This document shows, in pieces, positions 42,298 through 51,300 of a DNA stretch of 64,000 nucleotides. The DNA is taken from positions 1,302,001 through 1,366,000 of the forward strand of contig CP184673.1 in the NCBI GenBank assembly GCA_048814795.1. Reading direction: 5' to 3'. Made by a program: the position numbers and the translations under genes. How positions within the stretch are numbered: the stretch's first letter is position 1; every line of letters starts with the position of its first letter. The stretch comes from Thermatribacter sp048814795. GTDB lineage: Bacteria; Atribacterota; Atribacteria; Atribacterales; Thermatribacteraceae. The notes under the pieces are model-generated. The model was given only the letters and a program-made list of their open reading frames with translations. It was not told where the DNA came from and made no database searches.

Positions 42298-43074
42298 TCA
42301 GACTTCCGCTCCCAGGTAAGCTTCAATCACCCGTGGATTGTTCTTGATTTCCTCAGGACTACCTTCTGCTATTTTAACTCCAAAATCCAGAACAGCGATG
42401 CGCTCGCAAATTCCCATCACTACTTTCATATCGTGTTCAATAAGAAGAATAGTAAGGTTGAAGTTCTTGAGGATTTGTTTTATGAAATGCATGAGTTCTA
42501 TTGTTTCTTGAGGATTCATGCCTGCTGCAGGCTCATCAAGCAAAAGCAGCTTGGGGTGAGTTGCCAGCGCTCGAACGATTTCCAATCTCCTCTGCTGTCC
42601 ATACGGAAGTGCGCGGGCTTTTTCCTGAGCCAATTTGTGGAGGTTGACTGCTTCCAGAAGCTCCATGGCTTCTTTTCTAATTTGTTTTTCTTCTTGCCAG
42701 TAGGTGGGCAGGGAAAGCATTGGTGCAATGAATGAACTCTTAATGCGCACGTGGAAGGAGACCAGCACATTTTCAAGAACACTTAAGTCGCCGAAAAGTC
42801 TAATATTTTGAAAGGTTCTTGCAATTCCCAGTGCGGTTATTCGATCTGGACTCATTCCAGTTATATCTTTTCCTTTGAAAAACACTTTCCCTTTGCTTGG
42901 TCTGTATTGTCCACATATTATGTTAAATACGGTAGTTTTACCTGCTCCGTTTGGCCCAATCAGACCCACCAGTTCTCCAGGATATATGTCTAAATAAAAA
43001 CTATCAACAGCGGTTAATCCTCCAAAATTTATAGTCAGATTCTGTAGAGAAAGCAGTGGTGTATTTTCCTTCAT
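42298..43074 (-). CDS. livG: Branched-chain amino-acid ABC transporter ATPase LivG
   Basis: ATPase of 258 aa with Walker A GPNGAGKTTVFN, a signature region close to ALPYGQQRRLEI, Walker B LLLLDEPAAGMNP and the LivG-type Q-loop. ATG overlaps the livM stop (ATGA) with AAAGGGAG upstream. It pairs with livF on the cytoplasmic face of LivH/LivM. Confidence 0.95.
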   Translation of the reverse strand: MKENTPLLSLQNLTINFGGLTAVDSFYLDIYPGELVGLIGPNGAGKTTVFNIICGQYRPSKGKVFFKGKDITGMSPDRITALGIARTFQNIRLFGDLSVLENVLVSFHVRIKSSFIAPMLSLPTYWQEEKQIRKEAMELLEAVNLHKLAQEKARALPYGQQRRLEIVRALATHPKLLLLDEPAAGMNPQETIELMHFIKQILKNFNLTILLIEHDMKVVMGICERIAVLDFGVKIAEGSPEEIKNNPRVIEAYLGAEV

Positions 43075-44126
43075 GCTTTTTTTCTCCCTTTTAACCAATC
43101 GGTTACAGTTTGCCAGGAGAGTTCTGTGTTTCCAAAAAGGCCCTTTCGATAAAATATCATCAATACTACCAGTAAAGCAGCAAAGACCACCATACGCATT
43201 CCTGGTATCCCCGGAAATGTCCAGGGCCCAATGGTATGGGGTGCTTCTACTTCTCTTAGTAATTCCTGCATAAAAGCGAAGATTACTGCAGTTATTGTAG
43301 AGCCAGTAATGCTCCCCAGGCCTCCCAGTACAATTATTATAAGCAAATTAAAAGTCATGGTGAAGGTGAACAGTGTAGGTGAAACGGTACTGATCAGAGT
43401 TACAAAAAGACCGCCCGCAACTCCTGCAAAGAATCCACTAATGGCAAAAGCCATTAACTTGCTGCGAAAGAGGTTCACCCCCATGGCTTCAGCAGCTATT
43501 TCGTCTTCGCGTATTGCCTTTAAAGCTCTACCGTAGCTTGAATTGGCCAGGCTTTTGATGACAAAAACTGTCCAGAAAGCCCATCCTACCGTCCATCAGA
43601 GATTGGTATACTCAGGAATGCCCTTGATGCCCAGCGCTCCGTTGGTAAGGGGAATCAGATTATTGGCGAGAACGACTACGATCTCTCCAAACCCAAAAGT
43701 CGCGATTGCCAGGTAATCGCCTCTAAGCCTTAGAGTGGGAACGCCGATTAGAAGTGCAAACAGGGCTGCAAGCAAACCACCTATAAAGAGCGCTACTACA
43801 AAAAGATAGGGCGGAAAACTAAAGGCGCTAAAAGGCCAAATAAGAGGTTTCAAAAAATAAACCTGCTGTTTTTGAGCTACTGGTAACATCAATAAGGCTA
43901 CTGTGTACCCTCCTATTGCCATAAATGCGTTGGGGCCAAGCGAAAATTGACCAGTTATTCCATTGATAAGATTATAAGCAGATGCGGCAATTATATAAAT
44001 ACAAGCGGTATTGAAAACCCTTATCAGGTAACTATTGAGATTATTTTCTGCAAGCCATACCCCTAAAAGCAACAACCCAAAAAGACAAAATGTTAATAGG
44101 AGATTTCTTCTGAAGTTTTCACCCAT
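43071..44126 (-). CDS. livM: Branched-chain amino-acid ABC transporter permease LivM, interrupted by an in-frame TGA
   Basis: The frame from 44126 to 43071 encodes one LivM (about 351 codons) if the TGA at 43596-43598 is read through. N-terminal half: membrane segments, NGITGQFSLG, TLRLRGDYLAIATFGFGEI. C-terminal half continues in the same frame: SSYGRALKAIREDEIAAEAMGV and the last four helices. The TGA is followed by TGG, so a TGG-to-TGA change is likely; no frameshift is needed. Other genes use TGA as stop, so it is not recoded genome-wide. Gene finders report two pieces (44126-43596 and 43484-43071). Confidence 0.85.
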
Positions 44127-44130
44127 TTTT

Positions 44131-45024
44131 TTAAACTTTCTCCCTTTGTGCTTCGCCCATTATGCCACTGGGTTTGACGAGTAAAAAAATTATTAGGATG
44201 GTAAATACAAAGGCATCGCGATATCCACTTAAGTGGGGAAAGAAAGCAACGATCAATATTTCAGATATTCCGATAATGAATCCTCCTATCATAGCACCTA
44301 CCACATTGCCTATGCCTCCTACGACTGCTGCTGTGAAGGCTTTCCATCCTGGAAAGACTCCCATTAGGGGGTTTATTTGAGGGTACTTGAAGGCCCACAT
44401 TACTCCACCAGCACCAGCTAAGGCTGAGCCCAACGCGAAAGTATACATTATAATTTTGTCTACGTTAACTCCCATTAACCTTGTTGTTTCCAGGTCCTTA
44501 GCAACAGCTCGCATGGCCATCCCCATTTTTGTTTTGTAAACGATGTAGAAAAGTAGTAACAGGATGGCGATGCTGATGATAGGTACCCAGAAAGTCACTC
44601 CCTGAATCCTTGCCCCGGCAAGCATATAGATGTTTTTCATTAGAGGAGGTCTTGGAAAACCCTTAGGCCGGGCTCCTACCGTCACCAGACCCAGGTTTTC
44701 GATAAAAAAAGAAACTCCTACTGCTGTTATCAGAGCTGAGATACGTGGAGCATTACGTAGCGGTCGGTAAGCGACCCTCTCTATACTTACCCCTACCAGA
44801 GCACACAGCGCTACTCCAATAATGATAGACAGCCACCAGGGGAGCATAAATATCACCAGCATGAAGAAAGCAAAATAAGTTCCCAGCATGAACACATCGC
44901 TGTGGGCAAAATTAATGAGTCCCAAAATGCCATAAACCAGAGTATAGCCTATGGCCAAAAGAGCATAAAGACTCCCCAAAGATACTCCGTTCATTAGTTG
45001 TTGCAAAAATATAGTACCCGTCAT
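44131..45024 (-). CDS. livH: Branched-chain amino-acid ABC transporter permease LivH
   Basis: A permease of 297 aa with about eight membrane helices. Family segments are GVSLGSLYALLAIGYTLVYG, NFAHSDVFMLG, YRPLR and the EAA-like cytoplasmic loop (RAVAKDLETTRLMGVN). ATG with GAGGAAAAC upstream. It lies after a strong hairpin that separates it from the binding protein gene. Confidence 0.95.
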   Translation of the reverse strand: MTGTIFLQQLMNGVSLGSLYALLAIGYTLVYGILGLINFAHSDVFMLGTYFAFFMLVIFMLPWWLSIIIGVALCALVGVSIERVAYRPLRNAPRISALITAVGVSFFIENLGLVTVGARPKGFPRPPLMKNIYMLAGARIQGVTFWVPIISIAILLLLFYIVYKTKMGMAMRAVAKDLETTRLMGVNVDKIIMYTFALGSALAGAGGVMWAFKYPQINPLMGVFPGWKAFTAAVVGGIGNVVGAMIGGFIIGISEILIVAFFPHLSGYRDAFVFTILIIFLLVKPSGIMGEAQREKV

Positions 45025-45049
45025 TTTAAAGTTTTCCTCGTTTGGTACA

Positions 45050-45080
45050 GGGGGTTTGGTCTATAAGAAACCAAACCCCC
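45050..45080 (-). terminator. GC-rich intercistronic hairpin livJ/livH
   Basis: GGGGGTTTGGT and ACCAAACCCCC form a perfect 11-bp stem with a nine-base loop, 25 bases after the livJ stop. No U-run follows, so it is not a simple intrinsic terminator. A hairpin here could stabilise the livJ mRNA end and partly reduce readthrough, giving more binding protein than permease. Confidence 0.6.
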
Positions 45081-45105
45081 CGATGTTTATTTAGAAGCCT
45101 AAATA

Positions 45106-46230
45106 TTAATAAGGAACTACCGTCTTGACAAACTTAAATTTGCCATCTTCTACTTTGCGCACTACCACAGGCTTTATGGCATCACCATTTTCTATGGTGA
45201 CTTTTCCAGTTACCACATCGAGATTCTCAGTATCTTCTATGGCGTCTCTAATGGCTATAGGATCTGCCTTACCTGCTCTTTTGATGGCGTCAACCAAGAT
45301 TAAATAGGCGTCTGCTCCCAGTGCCCCAAACATGTTGGGGTCTTTTCCGTATTTCTCGCGATAGAGGTCAATGTACTTCTGCCCTATTTCGTTCAAGCCC
45401 TTAGTAGCATCCCATATAGCGGTATGATAGATTCCCTCTACAGCGTCACCACCAATGCTAAAAAGTTCTGGGGCATCTGCGCCATCGGCAGAGAGGATAA
45501 TGCCTTCAAAACCCAGGTCTCTGGCCTGACGGCAGATAAGGGCTATTTCAGTATAGTAGTTGGGAACATAAAGAATATCGGGGTTAGAGTTCATGATGGT
45601 AGTCAGCTGTGCAGAGAAATCCTGGTCACCAGTTTTGCAGTACTGTTCGGAAACGATTGTTCCACCCCGCTTGGTAAACTCCTCTTTAAAGAAATTTCCC
45701 AGAGCGACACAGTAGTCTTGGGCTACATCGGAAAGAATAGCTGCGGTGCTTGCTTTAAGATCTTCAATGGCGAATTGTGCTGCAGCTGCAGCCTGGTAGG
45801 GGTCCAAGAAGCAGGCTCTGAAGACGAATTTCTTTTCCTGAGTTACTAAAGGGTTGGTTGCGGTTGCCGAAATAACCGGTACCTGTTTTTCTTCGCAGAT
45901 GGGACCCACAGCGAGCATACTACCGCTGATGGCTGGCCCAATCATAGCTACTACCTTTTCCTTATCGATTAAACGGGTAGCTGCGTTGGCAGATTCTACC
46001 TTGTCACTTTTGTTATCCACCAAGATGAGTTCTACTTTTTTGCCCAAGACTTCGTCTCCAACAATTTCTTTGACCAGATTGATACCTTCCCATATCATCT
46101 GACCGTAAGCCGCTACAGCACCGGTCATTTCAAGGTTAGCCCCGATGCGTATGGTTTCCTGAGCTCCCGCAAAAGCTGCTGAGAATGCAAGAAGCAAAGC
46201 CAAGAGTATTGCAAATAAAACTTTTTTCAC
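45106..46230 (-). CDS. livJ: LIV-type amino-acid substrate-binding protein
   Basis: A periplasmic (type I) binding protein of 374 aa with a signal peptide (about 1-23, ALLLAFSAAFAGA). The fold is shown by IRIGANLEMTGAVAAYG, DNKSDKVESANAATRLI, and IGPAISGSMLAVGPICEEKQVPVISATATNP. The N-terminal lobe may bind amino acids, but the exact substrate cannot be read. GTG start preceded by AAGGGAGGG. First gene of the livJHMGF operon, separated by the hairpin from livH. Confidence 0.93.
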   Translation of the reverse strand: MKKVLFAILLALLLAFSAAFAGAQETIRIGANLEMTGAVAAYGQMIWEGINLVKEIVGDEVLGKKVELILVDNKSDKVESANAATRLIDKEKVVAMIGPAISGSMLAVGPICEEKQVPVISATATNPLVTQEKKFVFRACFLDPYQAAAAAQFAIEDLKASTAAILSDVAQDYCVALGNFFKEEFTKRGGTIVSEQYCKTGDQDFSAQLTTIMNSNPDILYVPNYYTEIALICRQARDLGFEGIILSADGADAPELFSIGGDAVEGIYHTAIWDATKGLNEIGQKYIDLYREKYGKDPNMFGALGADAYLILVDAIKRAGKADPIAIRDAIEDTENLDVVTGKVTIENGDAIKPVVVRKVEDGKFKFVKTVVPY

Positions 46231-46273
46231 ATGTAACCCTCCCTTTCTTGTTGGATTGACTATACTAACACAA

Positions 46274-46302
46274 AAACTACCCTATAATCGCTTGCTTGTC
46301 AA
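46274..46302 (-). promoter_or_regulatory. Possible livJ promoter
   Basis: A consensus -35 TTGACA (46302-46297) lies 17 bases before a poor -10 TAGTTT (46279-46274), giving a start about 35 bases before livJ. Another TATAGT (46264-46259) lies closer. The region 46231-46455 between livJ and the MFS gene has no gene. Confidence 0.32.
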
Positions 46303-46455
46303 CAAATACAATTAATCTTACTCTTTGTTGTTTTGCGTAACCTAATTTTTCGAAATGCCAATACGAATGCCATTCATACATTTTCCGTTTTTCCACATTA
46401 TAAAATAAAATTTTAGTGAAATTTGCTGGTCTGATTCGCCATCGGGAAAGGAGCC

Positions 46456-48012
46456 GTGAGTGCGATAAAAGAATTTCCCTTCTGGGCAAAATGTGTGTCT
46501 TTTGTTATGGCGATAAAAAATCGCTTCATCGGAGCCTTTTCATCTTTTAAACCCCAGGAAAGCCTTACTTCAGAGGAATTGGAGAGCAGTCTTAGATACG
46601 TTATCAAGGACGGCATAGCATCTCAGGCTATGGCTACTTTAACGGGAGGCATTTTTCTCACCGCTTTTGCCTTGCGTTTCGGGGCCAGCAATACTTTTAT
46701 TGGAATATTAGCTGCCTTGCCTGCTTTGGCCAACCTGGTGCAAGTTCCATCGGTATACCTGGTAGAAGGGCTACGCAACCGTCGCCTTATCTGCGTTGTG
46801 TTTTCACTCCTGAGCAGAACAATGCTTCTTCTGGTTGTTTTCTCTCCTTTCCTTGAGCAGGACGTACTCAGACTGATAATCTTTGCTTTTGCCGTTCACA
46901 ATCTACTGGGTGGTGTCTCTGCTTGTAGCTGGAATTCCTGGATGAGAGACCTTATTCCCCAGAGAATAATGGGTGCTTTTTTCGGAAGAAGGCTCAAGCT
47001 AACTTTTGCCGTGAGCATAGCTTTAAGCTTTCTGGGAAGCTGGTACATAGATTTTTGGGGTAAACGTTTCTCCAATTCTAATTTACCTTTAACAATCTTT
47101 ATGGGTTATCCGTTATTGTTTCTGGCAGGCACTGTAGCTGGTCTTTGGGGAACCATTTTCCTTGCAAGGACCAGCGAGCCCCTGCTTAAATCGGAAAGGG
47201 CTGCTTTCTCGTTCATAGAATCTCTCAAGCAACCCTTCAGGGATAGCAATTTCCGGACTCTCCTTTCCTTTACCAGTTTGTGGAACTTTTCCGTTAATCT
47301 GGCAGCACCTTTTTTTACTGTTTACCTTTTACAAAGGTTAGAAATGGAGTTGACCCTGGTTATATTGTTTTCGGTTGTCAATCAGCTTACAAGTGTTTTG
47401 TTTTTTGAGTTATGGGGGCGCATTGCTGATCGCTGGAACAACAAATCGGTGTTGAAGGTTTGTGGTTTTCTGTTCCTTTTTTGCGTATTGGGATGGACCT
47501 TTACTACTCTTCCCCAAAAGCATTTGTTGACCTTGCCAATTCTTTTTATTATTCACTGTTTGAGCGGTGTGGCTTCTTCGGGTATAACCCTTGCTCAGAA
47601 CAATATAGGCATGAAATTAGCTCCACAAGATAAGGGAACTTCTTATCTTGCCATGATGACTTTGTTGAGCTCTTTTACCGCTGGAGTTGCTCCAATAATT
47701 GGTGGTAGTTTTGCGGATTTTTTCACAAGCTATGAGCTTTCTATCCGGATAATTTTTAAGACACCTTTTAGGGATTATGGGGCTCAACCTTTCAGTATAG
47801 AGGGTTGGGACTTTTTCTTCCTGTTTGCTTTTGTGCTGGGGTTTTTTGCAATACGCAAGGTTTTACCAAGGGTTAAAGAAGAAGGAGAAGTTGGTTCCAG
47901 AGTGCTTTTACAGGAGCTTTTTGGAGAGGTAGGCAGAGGTTTGGGCAGCTTTTCCACCCTGTCCGGGTTGCGCTTTATCTGGCAGTGGTCGGCCAATCTA
48001 TGGAAGCGCTGA
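46456..48012 (+). CDS. Major facilitator superfamily transporter
   Basis: A 518-aa polytopic protein with about 12 hydrophobic segments and an MFS-like motif in the second/third helices (LGGVSACSWNSWMRDLIP, FGRRLKL). The C-terminal 50 residues are hydrophilic. GTG start with AAAGGAG directly before it; an internal ATG at 46507 is an alternative. Substrate unknown. It stands alone in its operon, divergent from livJ. Confidence 0.8.
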   Translation: MSAIKEFPFWAKCVSFVMAIKNRFIGAFSSFKPQESLTSEELESSLRYVIKDGIASQAMATLTGGIFLTAFALRFGASNTFIGILAALPALANLVQVPSVYLVEGLRNRRLICVVFSLLSRTMLLLVVFSPFLEQDVLRLIIFAFAVHNLLGGVSACSWNSWMRDLIPQRIMGAFFGRRLKLTFAVSIALSFLGSWYIDFWGKRFSNSNLPLTIFMGYPLLFLAGTVAGLWGTIFLARTSEPLLKSERAAFSFIESLKQPFRDSNFRTLLSFTSLWNFSVNLAAPFFTVYLLQRLEMELTLVILFSVVNQLTSVLFFELWGRIADRWNNKSVLKVCGFLFLFCVLGWTFTTLPQKHLLTLPILFIIHCLSGVASSGITLAQNNIGMKLAPQDKGTSYLAMMTLLSSFTAGVAPIIGGSFADFFTSYELSIRIIFKTPFRDYGAQPFSIEGWDFFFLFAFVLGFFAIRKVLPRVKEEGEVGSRVLLQELFGEVGRGLGSFSTLSGLRFIWQWSANLWKR

Positions 48013-48097
48013 ATTTTTACTTCTATTTTGGGTTGTAACATTCGTTTTTATTTAGTACTTTATATAGTAGAATGAACTCGATTGGGGGAGGGCCTTT

Positions 48098-49288
48098 ATG
48101 ACCAAACGAGAGCTCTATGAGAAACGCCTCGCGCGCTATGTAAAAGCCATGCGTAATGAAAAGCCGGATATGGTTCCTATACGCCCTTTTGTTGCCGAGT
48201 TTACTGCCAAATATGCCGGCTTTAGCATTCAGGAGGCTACACACGACTATCGAGTGGCTTTCGAGGCCTGCCGAATATGTGCTCGGGACTTCGACTGGGA
48301 TGCTATGGTGCCTAACATGATTTACGTTTGGACGGGGCTTACCCAGGCAATGGGCATTACTTATTATGGTGTTCCAGGTATAGATATACCTCCTGACACT
48401 GGTTTTCAGTATCGAGAGCCACCGGAAGAGGCGGCCTTTATGAAGCCTGAGGAGTATGATGCTCTGATAGAAGACCCAACAGGATATCTTCTCAACGTTT
48501 GGTTTCCCAGGGTGTCTCGTTTTGTCAAGAAGCCAGGAGAGCCTGTTGATGAGTACCATAATCTGGCCTTTTTGAGAGGTGGTATGGCCATGATGCAGTA
48601 TTTTCAGGCTCTATCGGATTTGGCTCGAGAGTTTCGAGAAGAGCTCGGTGTGGTTCCGGCCATAAGCGGGATATTGAAAGCACCTCTCGATATTCTGGCT
48701 GACAAACTTCGAGGGTATTATGGTCTGGTTACTGACCTTCATGAGCGAACCCAGAAGGTTCTCAGAGCCTGTGAAGCTCTGATGCCTCATCTTTTAGAAG
48801 TGGCTCTTTCTGGAGCGGATCCTGAAAAAAATCTACCCATAACCATCTGGATGCATCGCAGTTGTGTTCCCTTCATTAACCCTGAACACTTTTCCAATAT
48901 TTTCTGGCCCACTCTTAAGCCTATTCTTGAGGAAATATGGAAGCGAGGACATCAGGTACTTTTCTACGCTGAGGGCAACTGGGACTATCATCTGGAAACC
49001 TTCAAGGAGCTTCCTCCAGGAAGTATAATTTATCATGTTGATCGAGGGGATATCTTTAAGGTGCATCAGGTTCTGGGTGACCGTTTTTGCATCAGTGGAG
49101 GGGTTCCCAACGATTTGCTTGCTTTTGGTACTCCTGAGGAAGTTAAAGCCTGTGTGAAGAAAATAATTGATAATGTAGCACGGGATGGTGGCTATATAAT
49201 GGATGCTTCGGCCATTATCCAGAACGACGCTCGTATAGAAAACATTAAAGCGATGACCGATTTCACCAGAGAATATGGTCAGTACTGA
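48098..49288 (+). CDS. Uroporphyrinogen decarboxylase (URO-D)/MtaA-CmuA family methyltransferase-like protein
   Basis: A 396-aa URO-D superfamily protein, without heme neighbours. Segments KRLARYVKAMRNEKPDMVPIRP, WMHRSCVPFINPEHFSNIFWP, ISGGVPNDLLAFGTPEEV and IMDASAIIQNDARIENI match the corrinoid-dependent or CoM methyltransferase branch more than heme-synthesis HemE. A zinc-ligand pattern is not complete to my reading. Strong GGGGGAGGG site. In anaerobes such proteins take methyl groups from corrinoid proteins, but no corrinoid protein lies here. Confidence 0.82.
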   Translation: MTKRELYEKRLARYVKAMRNEKPDMVPIRPFVAEFTAKYAGFSIQEATHDYRVAFEACRICARDFDWDAMVPNMIYVWTGLTQAMGITYYGVPGIDIPPDTGFQYREPPEEAAFMKPEEYDALIEDPTGYLLNVWFPRVSRFVKKPGEPVDEYHNLAFLRGGMAMMQYFQALSDLAREFREELGVVPAISGILKAPLDILADKLRGYYGLVTDLHERTQKVLRACEALMPHLLEVALSGADPEKNLPITIWMHRSCVPFINPEHFSNIFWPTLKPILEEIWKRGHQVLFYAEGNWDYHLETFKELPPGSIIYHVDRGDIFKVHQVLGDRFCISGGVPNDLLAFGTPEEVKACVKKIIDNVARDGGYIMDASAIIQNDARIENIKAMTDFTREYGQY

Positions 49289-49302
49289 AAGGGGGGATAT
49301 TG

Positions 49303-49461
49303 GTGGAGAGCCGTAAAGCAGGGAGTACCCTTCCCTGGGAAGAGTTTCGCAAAATGCTTCCCGAGGAAATTCCAGGCGATGAGGAGGTGGTTCGCAGGAT
49401 ATGGGAAGAAGTTGATTACCTGCCCTGGTTATTTATCTGGCATGTTTTAGTTTCTTTTTAG
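49303..49461 (+). CDS. Small acidic protein, 52 aa, unknown
   Basis: GTG at 49303 (or TTG at 49300) opens 52 codons ending at 49461, 14 bp after the URO-D gene, with GGGGGG just upstream. It is acidic with a Trp-rich C-terminal end (LPWLFIWHVLV). No family is recognised. The spacing suggests co-transcription with the URO-D-like gene. Too short for most gene finders. Confidence 0.45.
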   Translation: MESRKAGSTLPWEEFRKMLPEEIPGDEEVVRRIWEEVDYLPWLFIWHVLVSF

Positions 49462-49497
49462 GGATGGTCTTTGTCGAAAGGTGGTTTCTGACAAAGA

Positions 49498-50313
49498 ATG
49501 TCCTGGTCCACAAAGATTGTGCTTTTCTATGTTGTTCTTTTTGCTCTATCCGCTGTCTTGTCTGTTATTGCTTTCCCTCTGGATGTGCCTTATATAAAGG
49601 AGAGCATTCCAAAGTTAGTTACCCTGGGAGCTTGCCTGGTGGTGGCTATACTCACCTTCTGGCGTTCGTTACCTATTGGAATTACCCTTCTTTCTCACGG
49701 AATGGGTTTGATAAGTCTTTCTTTGTGGATAGGCATTTTTAGCATTGTTCAGGATTATCCACCACTGGTTGCTTATTTTGCCATTTATCCTGCTGGTACG
49801 CTGGGTATCATTTTTATCTTCAAAGTGTTTTCTAATTTCTTGCCCCTTTTGATGGAGCAGGCCCGCCTGGATTCTTTGACTGGACTTTATAATCGCCATT
49901 ATCTCTGGGCAAAACTCCGGGAATGGGTGCAGAAGAAGCGAGATGTTTTTCTGGTCTTGCTGGATGTTGATGGGTTGAAATTTATTAACGATCGGTTTGG
50001 ACACCAAAAGGGCGACGATGTTTTGAAAAAGTTGGCTTCCCTTTTACGCCAGGAAATACGCTCTCAGGATCTGGCTTTCCGCTATGGAGGAGATGAGTTC
50101 ATAATTATTTTCCCGGATACCACCTTTAAAAATGCCCAGTCGATTATGGAACGCCTGTACAAAAGAGTATTAGAGGACCCTTTTCTCTCCTCCCTGGTGG
50201 TTTCCTTTTCTTATGGTATAAGTGATTTAAAGGGAGTTCGCAACCCAGAGGAAGCTTTAATGATTGCGGATAAGGAAATGTATCAAAATAAGAGGTCTAA
50301 AAAAATGGTTTGA
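49498..50313 (+). CDS. Membrane-bound diguanylate cyclase (GGDEF)
   Basis: A 271-aa protein with about four N-terminal membrane helices (residues about 5-120), then a GGDEF domain beginning DSLTGLYNRHYL (about 123) with the active motif RYGGDEFI near 198. The I-site RxxD is not obvious. It should make c-di-GMP. The input domain is only membrane helices, so the signal may be membrane-borne. Start ATG has a weak ribosome site. No EAL or PilZ gene is nearby. Confidence 0.9.
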   Translation: MSWSTKIVLFYVVLFALSAVLSVIAFPLDVPYIKESIPKLVTLGACLVVAILTFWRSLPIGITLLSHGMGLISLSLWIGIFSIVQDYPPLVAYFAIYPAGTLGIIFIFKVFSNFLPLLMEQARLDSLTGLYNRHYLWAKLREWVQKKRDVFLVLLDVDGLKFINDRFGHQKGDDVLKKLASLLRQEIRSQDLAFRYGGDEFIIIFPDTTFKNAQSIMERLYKRVLEDPFLSSLVVSFSYGISDLKGVRNPEEALMIADKEMYQNKRSKKMV

Positions 50314-50373
50314 TTTTCAGGTTGGGTTTCATCTACGTTTTTTGTTTTCTAAACCATAGGTCGTGTATGTTTA

Positions 50374-51222
50374 TTAAAAGGGTGCCGGTTTGTTGTACTC
50401 AATATCAATTATTTCCAGTTTGTAATAGGTGAAGTCTCCATCTGCTAATCTCCAGCTTGCCTCTCCTTTTGTAGGAATATTGATTCCTTCAAACTCTTTA
50501 TACGTTCCCAGTTTTGCCAGATAGTCTTCCAGGCTGTAGTGTCCATTTCTGGTCATATATCTTTTACAGGAAAATTCTGTGACATTACCGCTTTCATCAA
50601 ACCTGAATACTGCTGAAGCGGTTATTTCCCCATAACTCATGGTCGCCCTGGCCGAGTGTTCGTCAATCGCCTGCCAGTTTATATAGCTGTTCAGGGCTGC
50701 GCCTGGAAACCATACTATTTCGCCAAGATAGCGCAACATTGTGCCCTGGTCTATTTCTTTACCTTCTGCATTTGCAACGTTTATGAGAGCAAGCAGTTTG
50801 ATAAGCATATTGCCTTTTCCTTTGAAATATTTATCTCTACCCACCAGGAATAAAAGGGAATTGATTTTTACCTTCACTTTCCATATGAATCCCGGGTTGT
50901 CTACCGTGAAATACTGTTCAGCCTGAGCAGGCATCCAGGGTTGCTTCTTTGTAGTCCTTATCAGGCCTTTTTGTTTTAGTCTGACTGTAGATATTCTCTC
51001 TTTACCCACTACATTTGCCTGTTTCAACCATCTTTGTACAGGTTCAGGAAGTCCTTCCAGGTCCTTTTCGGTTATCACCTTTGGTGGTTCAGTTTTGTTT
51101 TGTTTGAATAATTCCTCTATTTCGCTGCCTACTTTCCTGTTGAAAAACAGGTTTCCAATAAAAGGAATGACGATCAAAAGAGTCAGAGCTAAAGCAATTA
51201 TGACCAATATTATTTTTAGCAA
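50374..51222 (-). CDS. DUF6920/DUF6544-like membrane-anchored protein
   Basis: A 282-aa protein with one N-terminal helix (about 5-25) and a large extracytoplasmic domain of the DUF6920 type (LPEPVQRWLKQANV, QAEQYFTVDNPGFIWKVKV, RYLGEIVWFP, YKLEIIDIEY). The function of the family is unknown. TTG start with AGGAG and AGG upstream. Convergent to the GGDEF gene. Confidence 0.78.
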   Translation of the reverse strand: MLKIILVIIALALTLLIVIPFIGNLFFNRKVGSEIEELFKQNKTEPPKVITEKDLEGLPEPVQRWLKQANVVGKERISTVRLKQKGLIRTTKKQPWMPAQAEQYFTVDNPGFIWKVKVKINSLLFLVGRDKYFKGKGNMLIKLLALINVANAEGKEIDQGTMLRYLGEIVWFPGAALNSYINWQAIDEHSARATMSYGEITASAVFRFDESGNVTEFSCKRYMTRNGHYSLEDYLAKLGTYKEFEGINIPTKGEASWRLADGDFTYYKLEIIDIEYNKPAPF

Positions 51223-51300
51223 TTTACCTTTCTCCTCTGTGCGAGCTTAAAAATGCTCTTCTTTTTGCGGCAAAAGCGTGTCTGGTAGATCCCGGGGGAT

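Noticed and set aside
43580..43640. TGA in livM as selenocysteine or genome-wide Trp codon
   Set aside because: No convincing SECIS-like stem follows, and several genes in the window end with TGA, so it serves as stop here.
46390..46455. TATAAA-like -10 before the MFS gene
   Set aside because: No -35 partner at 16-18 bases; the stretch is simply AT-rich.
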